Assembly (NCBI RefSeq): GCF_020166335.1
Contig: NZ_JAIUJR010000001.1
Span: 186,001-250,000, forward strand
Reading direction: 5' to 3'
Length of the DNA stretch: 64,000 nt
Source: Winogradskyella alexanderae
GTDB taxonomy: Bacteria; Bacteroidota; Bacteroidia; Flavobacteriales; Flavobacteriaceae
Part shown: positions 26,433-36,035 of the stretch, one piece after another
Layout: each line of letters opens with the position of its first letter
Position numbering within the stretch: position 1 is the first letter of the stretch
Position numbers and translations under genes: made by a program
Notes under the pieces: generated by a model
Database searches by the model: none
Told to the model about the DNA's origin: nothing
The model's input: only the letters and a program-made list of their open reading frames with translations

Positions 26433-27488
26433 TTACTCTACTTCTTTTATTAAATATACATAGACTGGAAAGTGATCACTGAATCCGTCTGTGAAACCGC
26501 CATCAGCAAAACTCCTGAACGGATAGCCCTCCCAACGACCACGTTTATTTGATAAGAACGCCTTATTGTATATACCAGCCTTCCAGAAGCGGTACGAAGA
26601 GTAATCGTCTTCTATAAGTGGTTTTGTTACCATAATTTGGTCAAATAAACTCCATGCATCTCTGTAAGCTGTTGTACCGTATCCTTTTTCTGTAAACATT
26701 TTTTCAAAGGGATTGTAAATTCCTTTTAACGGAACCTTTTTTCTGTCTTTTTTTGCCTTAAGTACTTTTTTTACGCTGTCGTTGGTAGGATCATCATTCA
26801 AGTCGCCCATCGTTAATATCTTGGCATAAGGATCTATTGATTGCAAGGAATCAATTATTCTTTTATTCAACTTGGCCGCGCCAACGCGTTTCGATCTGCT
26901 CCTTGCTTCACCTCCGCTACGAGATGGCCAATGATTAACGATAAGGTGTATTAAGTCGCCATCTAATTTGCCACTTACTAATAATTGGTCTCGAGTGTAA
27001 ACCCGTTTTCGAGTAAGATCGTCATAGATTTTTAATTCATGTGAACTTGACTCTATTGGCTTAAAAAGTGATTTTTGATATAATAGAGCCACGTCAATAC
27101 TTCTTCTATCTGGCCCATCATAATGAATAATACCATAATCTTTTCCCAAAAGCAATGGGTCATTTACTAAGTCTTCCAAGACTTTTCTATTCTCAATTTC
27201 ACAAACACCAATCACAGCGGGTGAATTATTGGCCATATCACTACCTAAATTAGCAATAACCCGTGCCATATTTTTAATCTTTTTATGGTAAACTTCAGAA
27301 CGATTGGCTTTTAGCTCCATCATTGGGCTCGCTTCATCATACTTTAAAGGATCATTTATGGTATCAAATAAATTCTCAAGATTGTAAAAAGCAACGGTAT
27401 GGATTTTAAACTGTTTTTCAGACTGTGCGTTTAGATCAAAGAAACAAAGAAATGCAGCAAGTAGTAGAAGCGATTTTAGAAATTTCAT
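26433..27488 (-). CDS. Secreted endonuclease/exonuclease/phosphatase (EEP) family protein
   Basis: 351 residues. Signal peptide 1-22 (ending DLNAQ), so it acts in the periplasm or outside. EEP fold landmarks are AFYNLENLFDT (about 33-43), VIGVCEIENRKVL (metal Glu near 95), IVNHWPSRSGG (about 180), TMGDLNDDPTND (catalytic D/N near 235) and a C-terminal SDHFPVYVYL (His near 340). These are the DNase I-like metal and catalytic residues. The substrate could be DNA, RNA, a nucleotide or a phospholipid head group. It is divergent from a TonB-dependent receptor gene. Confidence 0.9.
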   Translation of the reverse strand: MKFLKSLLLLAAFLCFFDLNAQSEKQFKIHTVAFYNLENLFDTINDPLKYDEASPMMELKANRSEVYHKKIKNMARVIANLGSDMANNSPAVIGVCEIENRKVLEDLVNDPLLLGKDYGIIHYDGPDRRSIDVALLYQKSLFKPIESSSHELKIYDDLTRKRVYTRDQLLVSGKLDGDLIHLIVNHWPSRSGGEARSRSKRVGAAKLNKRIIDSLQSIDPYAKILTMGDLNDDPTNDSVKKVLKAKKDRKKVPLKGIYNPFEKMFTEKGYGTTAYRDAWSLFDQIMVTKPLIEDDYSSYRFWKAGIYNKAFLSNKRGRWEGYPFRSFADGGFTDGFSDHFPVYVYLIKEVE

Positions 27489-27624
27489 TAGGTAGTATTA
27501 TCTTATTGTTAGATCCATTACAAATTGCTTGCCAAAAGTATATAATTATTATAAAAAACTTACATTTGGGTGCTTTAAATAATCATTATTTAAAACTACT
27601 ATAACAATCAATTTAAAATTAGGT

Positions 27625-30492
27625 ATGAAAAAAAGTTTTTTACTATTTCTATTCGGAATAGCTTTTTCTTTTTCAAGTTTTGCACAACAAACTATTGTTA
27701 AAGGAAGCGTTTTGGATGGAACTACAGGAGAACCTATTCCTGATGTAACGATTACTATTGAAGAAACCGAACAAAACACAAAAACAAACTCTAGGGGAGA
27801 ATTCAGTTTTACTGAAAATGTTCCTCTTGGTGAACAGGTTTTAAAAGTTGAAAAAGTAGGATACGTTACAAAACGTTACCCAATCATTGTAAACGAAGGC
27901 CAGACCGTTGATATAAGCGGAATGACATTAGACTTTGATTCGAGTGACAAAAAAGATTTATTCATTATTTCAATTTCTGACGACAATTTGAATAGTGAAG
28001 ACGATGGTCTAACAGATAACATTTCCGGTCTTTTACAGGCCTCAAGGGATGTGTTCTTAAACGCTGCTGCATTTGATTTTAGCGCAACATTTTTTAGGCC
28101 TCGAGGGTTAGACAATGCCAATGGTAAAGTACTTATAAATGGCATTGAGATGAATAAACAATTTAACGGCAGACCACAATGGGGCAATTGGGGAGGTTTA
28201 AACGATGTGCAACGTAACCAAGAATTCTCCATGGGTATCTCTGCTAACGATTACACTTTTGGTGATTTAGCAGGCACAAACAACATTATTATGAGAGCCT
28301 CTAAATACAGAAGGGGTGGGCGCATCTCTTATGCCTCTGCAAATAGAAGTTATCAAGGTAGAGTCATGGCAAGTTATAGTTCTGGACTACTAGAAGGTGG
28401 TTGGTCTTACTCTGTACTTGGTTCTAGACGTTTTGGTGAAAACGGTTATGTTGACGGTACTCTCTATGATGCCAATTCGTTCTTCGTTGCCGTTGAAAAA
28501 CAAATCAACGATAAACACAGTTTGAATTTTACTGGAATATATGCTCAGAACCGTCGTGGTCGTTCTACGGCTATCACCGAAGAAGTGTTCCGCCTTAAAG
28601 GGAGACAATACAACCCGTTTTGGGGAGATTTAAATGGCGAACAACGCAATTCTAGAATGCGCGAAATAAACGAACCAATATTGATGCTAAACCATTATTG
28701 GGACGTAACTTCTAAAGTGAAGTTAAATACTAACATTGCTTATCAATTTGGTAAAATTGGTAATACAAGAATAGATAATGGTGGTACAAGAAGAGTGACT
28801 TTTAATGGCGAAGACACCTACATAGGTGGTGCTCGTAATACAGACCCAACTTATTATCAAAATTTACCAAGTTATTTTTTAAATACCGATGACGCTCCAA
28901 CAGCCAATGATTTTGAATTGGCGTATTTGGCACAGCAAGCTTTTATCAATGATGGCCAATTTAATTGGAATGATATTTACAGGGCCAATATCAACTCAAC
29001 AGCAAGAGGACATAATGCAATCTACGCATTACAGGAAGATAGAATAGACGATCAACAACTTAGTGCTAATATTTTACTCGATGCGGAATTAGCCGAAAAC
29101 ATTAAACTAAATGGTGCAATAAATTACAGAAACCTCAAAAGTGAAAATTTCGCTGAGGTTAAAGATTTATTCGGTGCAAATGGCTATTTGGATGTTGACT
29201 TTTTTGCAGAGGAAACAGACCCAAGTCAAAACCTAAGTAATCTTGCTCAGTCAGATGTAAGAAACCCTAATCGATTAGCTGGTGAAGGCGATCGTTACAA
29301 ATATAATTATGAGATAGATGCCAATATAATAAGTGCATTTGCTCAGGCTCAATTTAAATATAACAAAATAGATTTCTATTTGGCAGGTAATGTTTCCAGT
29401 ACGGACTATCAAAGAAACGGTCTTTTTCAAAATGGCTATTTTGCTGATAATTCATTTGGAAAAAGTGAAAAAGCAGAGTTTACCAATTTTGGTGTAAAAG
29501 TAGGAGGAACATATAAGTTTAGTGGTAAACATTTATTTGATTTTAATGCCGCTTATCTGACCAAAGCACCAAGTATAAGAAATACGTTCGAAAACGCTAG
29601 GCAAAACAATGAACTCATTAACGAACTAAACAGCGAGGTAATTACAACAATAGATGCTAGCTACATTTACAGATCTCCAATAATAAAAGCCCGTATTACT
29701 GGTTTTTATACAACTTTTGAAGATGGAACCGATATAGGGTTTTATTTTACGGAAGGTAGTTCAGGGGCATTTGTACAAGAAGTCCTTACCAATATAGACC
29801 GCAGACATGTCGGTGGTGAACTGGGTATTGAAGCACAGGTTACCCCAACAATTAAGTTAAAAGGAGCTGCATCGGTTGGTCAATATATCTTTACCAACAA
29901 TCCTAATTTGTATTTGTCTGGTGACGATTTTGAAAATGACCTCACGTATGGTGACGGAACAGTGGCATTGGAAAACTATCATATTGCAGGAGGTCCCGAA
30001 AGAGCTTTTCAGATTGGTTTTGAATATAGAGACCCTGACTTCTGGAATATTGGTGTTACTGCAAACCATTTCTCAAATGCATATGTAGATGTTAATAATC
30101 TGAAAAGATCGGGTCGATTTAATACTAATTTAGATCTGATACCTGAAGACACCTATAGAGAAGGTGGCAATATCTCAGGCTATAGTTTCAATGATTACGA
30201 TCCAATTGTTGCACGTGAATTATTAAAGCAAGAACAGTTTGAAGATTATATGCTTGTAAATATAATTGGTGGTAAATCATGGAAGGTAGGTGACTACTTC
30301 CTAGGTTTCTTTGCGACCATAAATAATGTGTTCAATCAAGAATACAGAACTGGTGGATTTGAACAAGCCAGACGAGTTGATTATAGAAGCCAGATACAAG
30401 AACAGACCAATGAAAACGGACCTGTTTTTGGTAATCGCTATTTCTATGGAAATGGAACAACCTATTATTTAAACCTTTACGTAAGATTCTAA
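27625..30492 (+). CDS. TonB-dependent receptor with carboxypeptidase-like N-terminal domain
   Basis: 955 residues. Signal peptide 1-20 (SSFAQQ), then a carboxypeptidase regulatory-like domain (about 22-105; GSVLDGTTGEPIPDVTITIEET in part), a plug domain (about 120-240; LFIISISDDN, FRPRGLDNANGKVLINGIEMN) and a large beta barrel ending in YYLNLYVRF with the terminal Phe required by the BAM machinery. It imports a large substrate across the outer membrane with TonB energy. It is followed 44 bp later by a DUF5689 lipoprotein gene, its probable surface partner. A TACATTTG box (27561-27568) lies upstream. Confidence 0.92.
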   Translation: MKKSFLLFLFGIAFSFSSFAQQTIVKGSVLDGTTGEPIPDVTITIEETEQNTKTNSRGEFSFTENVPLGEQVLKVEKVGYVTKRYPIIVNEGQTVDISGMTLDFDSSDKKDLFIISISDDNLNSEDDGLTDNISGLLQASRDVFLNAAAFDFSATFFRPRGLDNANGKVLINGIEMNKQFNGRPQWGNWGGLNDVQRNQEFSMGISANDYTFGDLAGTNNIIMRASKYRRGGRISYASANRSYQGRVMASYSSGLLEGGWSYSVLGSRRFGENGYVDGTLYDANSFFVAVEKQINDKHSLNFTGIYAQNRRGRSTAITEEVFRLKGRQYNPFWGDLNGEQRNSRMREINEPILMLNHYWDVTSKVKLNTNIAYQFGKIGNTRIDNGGTRRVTFNGEDTYIGGARNTDPTYYQNLPSYFLNTDDAPTANDFELAYLAQQAFINDGQFNWNDIYRANINSTARGHNAIYALQEDRIDDQQLSANILLDAELAENIKLNGAINYRNLKSENFAEVKDLFGANGYLDVDFFAEETDPSQNLSNLAQSDVRNPNRLAGEGDRYKYNYEIDANIISAFAQAQFKYNKIDFYLAGNVSSTDYQRNGLFQNGYFADNSFGKSEKAEFTNFGVKVGGTYKFSGKHLFDFNAAYLTKAPSIRNTFENARQNNELINELNSEVITTIDASYIYRSPIIKARITGFYTTFEDGTDIGFYFTEGSSGAFVQEVLTNIDRRHVGGELGIEAQVTPTIKLKGAASVGQYIFTNNPNLYLSGDDFENDLTYGDGTVALENYHIAGGPERAFQIGFEYRDPDFWNIGVTANHFSNAYVDVNNLKRSGRFNTNLDLIPEDTYREGGNISGYSFNDYDPIVARELLKQEQFEDYMLVNIIGGKSWKVGDYFLGFFATINNVFNQEYRTGGFEQARRVDYRSQIQEQTNENGPVFGNRYFYGNGTTYYLNLYVRF

Positions 30493-30536
30493 AAAATATT
30501 AAAACATAATCTTTAACTTTATAAAGACAATTAAAA

Positions 30537-31931
30537 ATGAAAACATTAAAATTAAATAAACTAGCACTTTTACTAATTGGTTTGTTGGTATTTACAGCAT
30601 GCGTAGAAGATGATGAATACGATTTACCAAATATTTCAGTTGGTGAAGTTGAGCTAGATCCAAACGACCAGGTCATAGATATTGACGCTGTATTAGGTTT
30701 CTTCAACCAAGAAGGTGAAGCATATACCTTCGAGGACAATCCAAACTTTGATATATATACTTCTGGATATGTGATTTCTAGTGATGAAGGTGGTAACTTC
30801 TTCGAAGAATTAGTAATCCAAGATAAAGCTGAAAATCCTACAGCCGGTATTGTAGTTCAAATAGATACAAATCCATTATTTACATTATATGAGTTTGGTA
30901 GAAAAGTATTTATTAAGCTTGATGGTTTAACTATTGCAGAAGACAATGGTGTATTACAACTTGGCAAAGCAGCTGGAAATAGTATTGAAAAAATTGCAAA
31001 TTCTCAAAGAACAGAACACATCATTTTAGATCCTGAAGTTGCGACCATAGTGCCTTTGGATGTTGAAATAAGTGATTTTTCAAATGATTTGGAAAACTTA
31101 TTCATTAGACTAAATGATATGCAGTTTAATCGTAACGATGTATTAGGCGATAACCCATTAACTTTCGCAGCTGAAGATACAGACGAATTTGATGGAGAAC
31201 GTACAGTTGAAAATTGTGCAAATGGAACTACTGTTATTATGAGCACAAGTACATTTTCAGATTTTAAAGGGTTAACCTTACCAGCAAACAGAGGTTCAAT
31301 TTCTGCTGTTTTGACTAGGGATTTCTTTGATGATTTTTACACGATTGTTGTTAATTCTCCTGAGGATATAAATTTTGATAATGAAAACCGTTGTGATCCA
31401 GATTTCTTAGAATGCACAGGTCCATCTGGTGGTGGTTCAGTAATTTTTGAAGAAGACTTCGAAGGTTTTGGAACATATGATTCTGAGGGCTGGGATAACA
31501 TAAACATTAGTGGCACAAGTACAGACTGGTTTATCAGCAGTTTCAGCGGTAACTTCTACTCTCGTATTTCTGCCTTTAGTTCTGGTAACGCTGAGGCAAA
31601 TGTTTGGTTAGTAACGCCTCCTATAGATATGGATAGCACAACAGGTGAAGAGTTAACATTTGATATCCAAGCCAACTTTGATACTGGTACAAATTTATCT
31701 GTTTGGGTATCTACGGACTATGCTGGTGATCCAACTACAGCAACATGGTCCTTACTAGATGCAACTATTCCTGTTGGCCCTGCAAGTACTTTCGGCAATT
31801 TTGAAACCGTAGGGCCTGTGAATATTTCTTGTGTTGATGGGAATGCGGTCTTTGGATTCTACTATGAAGGGTCAGATCCAAGTGCCACTACGAGATACCA
31901 TTTAGACAATGTTGTTGTAACTGGTAATTAA
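30537..31931 (+). CDS. DUF5689 lipoprotein with choice-of-anchor J-like domain
   Basis: 464 residues. Lipobox FTAC at C22. Residues about 40-285 match DUF5689 (FDIYTSGYVISSDEGGNFFEELVIQD in part; YEFGRKVFIKLDGLTIAEDNGVLQLG in part). A second domain at about 300-464 has the choice-of-anchor J look (EEDFEGFGTYDSEGWDN, WLVTPPIDM, YHLDNVVVTG). Genes of this kind follow TonB-dependent receptors and are likely extracellular capture lipoproteins. A strong terminator follows at 31951. Confidence 0.85.
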   Translation: MKTLKLNKLALLLIGLLVFTACVEDDEYDLPNISVGEVELDPNDQVIDIDAVLGFFNQEGEAYTFEDNPNFDIYTSGYVISSDEGGNFFEELVIQDKAENPTAGIVVQIDTNPLFTLYEFGRKVFIKLDGLTIAEDNGVLQLGKAAGNSIEKIANSQRTEHIILDPEVATIVPLDVEISDFSNDLENLFIRLNDMQFNRNDVLGDNPLTFAAEDTDEFDGERTVENCANGTTVIMSTSTFSDFKGLTLPANRGSISAVLTRDFFDDFYTIVVNSPEDINFDNENRCDPDFLECTGPSGGGSVIFEEDFEGFGTYDSEGWDNINISGTSTDWFISSFSGNFYSRISAFSSGNAEANVWLVTPPIDMDSTTGEELTFDIQANFDTGTNLSVWVSTDYAGDPTTATWSLLDATIPVGPASTFGNFETVGPVNISCVDGNAVFGFYYEGSDPSATTRYHLDNVVVTGN

Positions 31932-31950
31932 TTAATATCATAAATTATTA

Positions 31951-31981
31951 AAAACCACATCTTAACAATGGATGTGGTTTT
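31951..31981 (+). terminator. Intrinsic terminator behind the receptor/DUF5689 operon
   Basis: Stem AAAACCACATC / GATGTGGTTTT around a 9-nt loop, then a T-run of about seven. It lies 20 bp past the stop and closes the operon. Confidence 0.9.
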
Positions 31982-31996
31982 TTTATTTTAGCAATT

Positions 31997-32359
31997 ATGC
32001 TAGACAATTTTTACATAGCTATTCTTAAATACTATAAGACTGGATTTAGAAGAAAAAGCCTTACTATTGCCTTATTCTACATCAATTTTTTAGAATTGGC
32101 AATACTACTTTTATTGGGAACATTCTTCTTGGCTTTCGCAAAACAAATGAAGCTAGCAACAATGTCCTCAACTAAATTTTGGTGGTTATTTATTCTAGTA
32201 AGTGTTTTCGTGGTATTTAAAAACTGGATGCGATATAACGGCAAAAAAAGGAATGTACTTGGTGTAAAAACCAAGGGTAAATTAATGTCTATTTACTTGC
32301 TATGGATATTGCCCTTTGCCAGTTTAATTTTGGCTTTTATTCTTTACCAAGTTCAATAA
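31997..32359 (+). CDS. Small membrane protein of unknown function
   Basis: 120 residues with three hydrophobic helices (about 27-48, 62-77 and 98-116) separated by basic loops (KYYKTGFRRK, KNWMRYNGKKRN). No known domain is recognised. It starts only 16 bp after a strong terminator, so its promoter must overlap that hairpin; a TATTTTAG box is present just upstream. A convergent terminator follows. Function cannot be guessed. Confidence 0.62.
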   Translation: MLDNFYIAILKYYKTGFRRKSLTIALFYINFLELAILLLLGTFFLAFAKQMKLATMSSTKFWWLFILVSVFVVFKNWMRYNGKKRNVLGVKTKGKLMSIYLLWILPFASLILAFILYQVQ

Positions 32360-32364
32360 AAAAA

Positions 32365-32384
32365 GCCAACCTCAAGAGGTTGGC
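32365..32384. terminator. Terminator shared by convergent genes
   Basis: A 9-bp perfect GC-rich stem GCCAACCTC / GAGGTTGGC with a 2-nt centre. On the minus strand it is followed by seven T, so it is a good terminator for the HMA lipoprotein gene; the plus side is also T-rich. Confidence 0.85.
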
Positions 32385-32419
32385 ATCATTTTATATTAGC
32401 AGTTCCAATATTATTTTTC

Positions 32420-32926
32420 TTACTTTTCTTTTGAGCAACAAGCTTTTTTGCAGTCTTCCTTACACGCCTTCTTCTCAGCTTCCGTTTTATTTGCACAACA
32501 AGCTTTGTCGCAATCTGCTTTACAAGCTTTCTTTTCACCATCAAAGTTTTCAACTATTTTCATGTCTTTAACTTTATAAATGTCGGCAACACTTGTTACT
32601 GCATCTTCCAATGTTTTTGGTGATACTTTAGCTTCATCGTACTCTACCATTGCCAGACGTTTGCCAAAATCTACTTTGGCAGATTTAACGCCTTCCATTT
32701 TAGCCATTTTCTTTTCAATAGTCTTTGCGCAACCCATTTCACATGTCATACCCTCAATGCCAAACTCTACTTTTGCATAGGTCGCATTTGGATCCAATGT
32801 TTCGGAAACCCCTTTTTTAGTTACTTCAACATCAACAGTTTTTACCTCAGGCTGCGTTTCGTTTTTACATGCAACGATAACTAAGGCCACAATTACAACG
32901 ATAAATAGATTCTTAAACGTATTCAT
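32420..32926 (-). CDS. HMA-domain lipoprotein with cysteine-rich tail
   Basis: 168 residues. Lipobox VIVAC (C20), so periplasmic or outer-membrane. Residues about 50-118 form a heavy-metal-associated domain (FGIEGMTCEMGC, then VEYDEAKVSPKTLEDAV), but the metal site reads C62-x3-C66 and not the usual CxxC. A 40-residue tail has two copies of a KKACK-x-DC-x-KACC unit with eight Cys in all, ending KACCSKEK. This looks like a metal or thiol buffer. Lone gene, closed by a terminator. Confidence 0.82.
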   Translation of the reverse strand: MNTFKNLFIVVIVALVIVACKNETQPEVKTVDVEVTKKGVSETLDPNATYAKVEFGIEGMTCEMGCAKTIEKKMAKMEGVKSAKVDFGKRLAMVEYDEAKVSPKTLEDAVTSVADIYKVKDMKIVENFDGEKKACKADCDKACCANKTEAEKKACKEDCKKACCSKEK

Positions 32927-33022
32927 AGGATTATACTCTTAATTTTGCGCTAAATCTACTAAATATTGGTGTTTCTTGGATAAGAATTAACGATTTTTGT
33001 GATTCTTAGTTCAAGACATTGT

Positions 33023-33919
33023 ATGAAAAACCTAAATTTAAAATGGATTTACCTCATTATACTATCCATAATCTGGGGAAGTTCATTTATTTTAATAAAA
33101 AAAGCACTCTTAGGTTTAACACCATACCAACTTGGTGCACTGAGAACTATCCTTACAGGATTAATTCTTCTATCTGCGGGCTTTTATACTCTGAAAAGCA
33201 TTCCTAAAATCAAATGGAAGTGGTTATTGTTATCTGGCCTGTTGGGTTCATTTTTTCCTGCTTTTCTTTTTGCCATTGCCGAAACTGAGATTGACAGTGC
33301 AGTAACTTCTATTTTAAATTCGCTAGTACCCTTAAATACAATTCTCTTGGGATTTGCCATTTTTAAAATTACATCGACAAAAAAACAAATTCTAGGAGTT
33401 ATTATTGGCTTTATTGGTACTGCAATATTAATCCTTAAGGGATCGGAACTAAATCCAAATCAAAATTATTTATATTCCGTTTTTGTCATTGCATCTACTC
33501 TTATGTATGCAACTAATACAAATATTATTAAACGCCATTTACAAGACGTAAAACCTTTAGCAATCGCGGTTGGCAATTATGTCGTTATAATAATTCCTGC
33601 GATAATCATATTATTCTACACTGATTTTTTTACTGAAGAGACCTTTGGTCATCCAGAGTTTTTGCCATCCTTAATATATGTTGCAATACTGGCTCTTTTT
33701 GGCACAGCAATAGCCAAAGTTTTCTACAATAAACTGGTACAGATTTCTACACCAGTATTTGCATCTTCTGTTACCTATATTATGCCAATTGTAGCCTTAT
33801 CCTGGGGCATCTTGGATGGTGAAAAATTTAGTTTTGTACAAGGATTGGCGGCATGTTTAATTTTGGTAGGTGTTTATTTGGCCAATAATCGAGTTAAAAA
33901 AACAAAAAAGCCAGAGTAA
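33023..33919 (+). CDS. EamA/DMT family transporter
   Basis: 298 residues from ATG 33023; an in-frame GTG 24 bp upstream is less likely. Ten hydrophobic helices in two five-helix EamA halves, with the typical start LSIIWGSSFILIKKA and second-half ALFGTAIAKVFYNKLVQ. The family exports amino acids, metabolites or drugs; no substrate can be assigned. It lies opposite the HMA gene, which may share the intergenic promoter region. The stop codon is located inside the loop of its own terminator. Confidence 0.88.
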   Translation: MKNLNLKWIYLIILSIIWGSSFILIKKALLGLTPYQLGALRTILTGLILLSAGFYTLKSIPKIKWKWLLLSGLLGSFFPAFLFAIAETEIDSAVTSILNSLVPLNTILLGFAIFKITSTKKQILGVIIGFIGTAILILKGSELNPNQNYLYSVFVIASTLMYATNTNIIKRHLQDVKPLAIAVGNYVVIIIPAIIILFYTDFFTEETFGHPEFLPSLIYVAILALFGTAIAKVFYNKLVQISTPVFASSVTYIMPIVALSWGILDGEKFSFVQGLAACLILVGVYLANNRVKKTKKPE

Positions 33920-33933
33920 CGCTCTGGCTTTTT
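33905..33933. terminator. Terminator overlapping the transporter stop codon
   Basis: Stem AAAAAGCCAGAG / CTCTGGCTTTTT with the stop codon TAA in the loop. T-runs on both strands allow it to end the transporter gene and the convergent M16 gene at 33954. Confidence 0.85.
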
Positions 33934-33953
33934 CTATTTAAATAGTTAATAAA

Positions 33954-36020
33954 TTAATCGAAATCAGCCTCTGAGACGCCTTCGTTTATTTTTACTTCAA
34001 TAAGTTTAAATTCGATAACCTGTCCCATCTGACTACCAGATCTGATGTTAGGAAACTTTAAACCTTCATAAGCTTGATAATCTTTCAAAAATGTTTCTTG
34101 ACTTTGAGATCGGCCCTGCATATTAGTGTTTTGCACTTCTTTGACCTTAAGTCCTGTTTCTACATCATAATAATATGAAAGGGAAATGACATCTCCAGCA
34201 ACATCTATCTTATAGGCATCTTTTCCGTCTATCGCTTCGATTCCTGAAAGCTTAACTTTATCAGATTCTAACATATTTAGTTCTGGTAATAAACCTGCTA
34301 ACATCTGCATATCTGAAGCCATATTTTCTGGTAAAGGATTTTTGTTCATTGTAACCTGATCCTTAGTCATAATGACCGTCATCATTGGGTTACCACCCAT
34401 TGATAATACCTGAGATGCTTTGCCGTCTATTTTTTTCTCCTCACTTATAATAGTATTTCCCATTGCTGAGGCTTCATATTTAAGAATTAAAGAAGTTGTA
34501 TTGTCAATAGCTTCCTTGCCCCCAATAGCTTTGAAATAATTATTCAAAACCATTTCTGCAGTTAACCCTTCTGGTAACACAGCTGTCTCTGGTCTTTCAG
34601 CCGGGTTTGCTTCTTTGTCAAAAAACTTAATTGGTAGTTTCTTGCCATTCCATTCAATCTTTTCAACATTCTCTAACACATCCGCAGCTTTACCAACTAA
34701 GACAATCCTAGCATTTTCATCAGTAAAATATTTATTCGCTACACGCTGAACATCCTCAACAGTTACTGCATCAATATTGGCGATGTAGTTTTTATAAAAA
34801 TCTTCAGGTAGTTTATTCGTTTTAATCGTTAAAGCACGTCTGGCGGCAACTGTTTTATCTTCAGACTGAAGGATAAAGTTCCCTAAGAACTTTGCCTTGG
34901 CATTTGCAAGCATCTCCGGATCAACTGGTTCGGTTTTAATGCGCTTGATTTCTTTTAAAGTTTCCACAACAGCACTATCTGTAACCTCATTACGTACTTT
35001 TGTCGTTGCTCTAAATGAAGAATTATACCAACGGCCAGTTCCTAAGCTAGATCTCGCTCCATACGTATAACCGTTTTGTTCTCTTAAATTCATATTTAAG
35101 TAAGAGCCAAAAGCACCACCTAAAATATAATTAGCAACCAAAGCTGCATAATAATCCTCGTCTGTCATTTTTAAAGGTGATACACTCATAACGGCTAGTT
35201 CTGTTTGGACCGCATTAGGGACATCTACAAAGTTGATCTCTGTAGTAGGAACGTCTTCAAAAGAAGGGTATTCAGGCGTTTCAACTGAACCTTCAGACCA
35301 ATCTTTCATATAGGTCTTTAACAACTTTTTAGCGTCCTTAACTGTAATATCTCCTGAGAAAAGCATATAACCATTAGAAGGTTTAAAGCGCTGGTTATAA
35401 AACTGCTTAACATCTTCTAGAGTAACATTATTTACAGTTTCTTCAGTTACAATTTCTCCAGCGGCGTGATTCTTTCCATACATTAAAGCACTTCTTACAT
35501 TACTTGCAATAGCTGCTGCGCTATTTTCTCCAGATTTGATACCTTCTATTAATTGCTCTTTTTCAAAATCTAACTCCTCTTGGGTAAATTTTGGTTGTAA
35601 AGCTGCCTCAGCAAATAATTCAAAAACTTGGTCTTTGTATTTTGCTAAGCAGTATCCAAATCCGCCGTTAGGATTTATATTTACTGATGCACCAAGAAAA
35701 TCTACTTTTTCAGCAAACTCATCCTTTGTACTTTTTTGAGTCTCCTTACCAAGTAATGCACCTGTTAAGGATTGTACACCAGCTTTTTCTCCTTCATAGA
35801 CTGGAGGGTTATTTAAATTTAGGCTCCAGTTAACCACAGGAAATTTTGTGTCTGTCGCTACTAAAACAGTTAATCCATTTTTTAATGTAAATTCCTTTGC
35901 TTCACGCAAGTTTACCTCTGGCGTAGGACCAGATTCTGGAATTTTAGTTCTATCAATTTGAGCTGTTGCGCTAAGCCCCATGAACAACGCAACGAATGTG
36001 TATATAAAATGTTTTTTCAT
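33954..36020 (-). CDS. M16 peptidase, non-catalytic subunit with C-terminal LolA-like domain
   Basis: 688 residues, signal peptide 1-20 (ATAQ). The M16 fold fills residues about 25-460, but the zinc motif HxxEH is absent: the matching place reads LTGALLGKETQ. The R/Y-type substrate segment is present (EQNGYTYGARSSLG near 330), as expected of the non-catalytic partner in M16 heterodimers. Residues about 470-688 form an extra domain resembling outer-membrane lipoprotein-sorting proteins (VLNNYFKAIGGKEAI; YYYDVETGLKVKEV). It follows the active subunit gene by 15 bp. Confidence 0.88.
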   Translation of the reverse strand: MKKHFIYTFVALFMGLSATAQIDRTKIPESGPTPEVNLREAKEFTLKNGLTVLVATDTKFPVVNWSLNLNNPPVYEGEKAGVQSLTGALLGKETQKSTKDEFAEKVDFLGASVNINPNGGFGYCLAKYKDQVFELFAEAALQPKFTQEELDFEKEQLIEGIKSGENSAAAIASNVRSALMYGKNHAAGEIVTEETVNNVTLEDVKQFYNQRFKPSNGYMLFSGDITVKDAKKLLKTYMKDWSEGSVETPEYPSFEDVPTTEINFVDVPNAVQTELAVMSVSPLKMTDEDYYAALVANYILGGAFGSYLNMNLREQNGYTYGARSSLGTGRWYNSSFRATTKVRNEVTDSAVVETLKEIKRIKTEPVDPEMLANAKAKFLGNFILQSEDKTVAARRALTIKTNKLPEDFYKNYIANIDAVTVEDVQRVANKYFTDENARIVLVGKAADVLENVEKIEWNGKKLPIKFFDKEANPAERPETAVLPEGLTAEMVLNNYFKAIGGKEAIDNTTSLILKYEASAMGNTIISEEKKIDGKASQVLSMGGNPMMTVIMTKDQVTMNKNPLPENMASDMQMLAGLLPELNMLESDKVKLSGIEAIDGKDAYKIDVAGDVISLSYYYDVETGLKVKEVQNTNMQGRSQSQETFLKDYQAYEGLKFPNIRSGSQMGQVIEFKLIEVKINEGVSEADFD

Positions 36021-36035
36021 AACTAGTATTAATGC

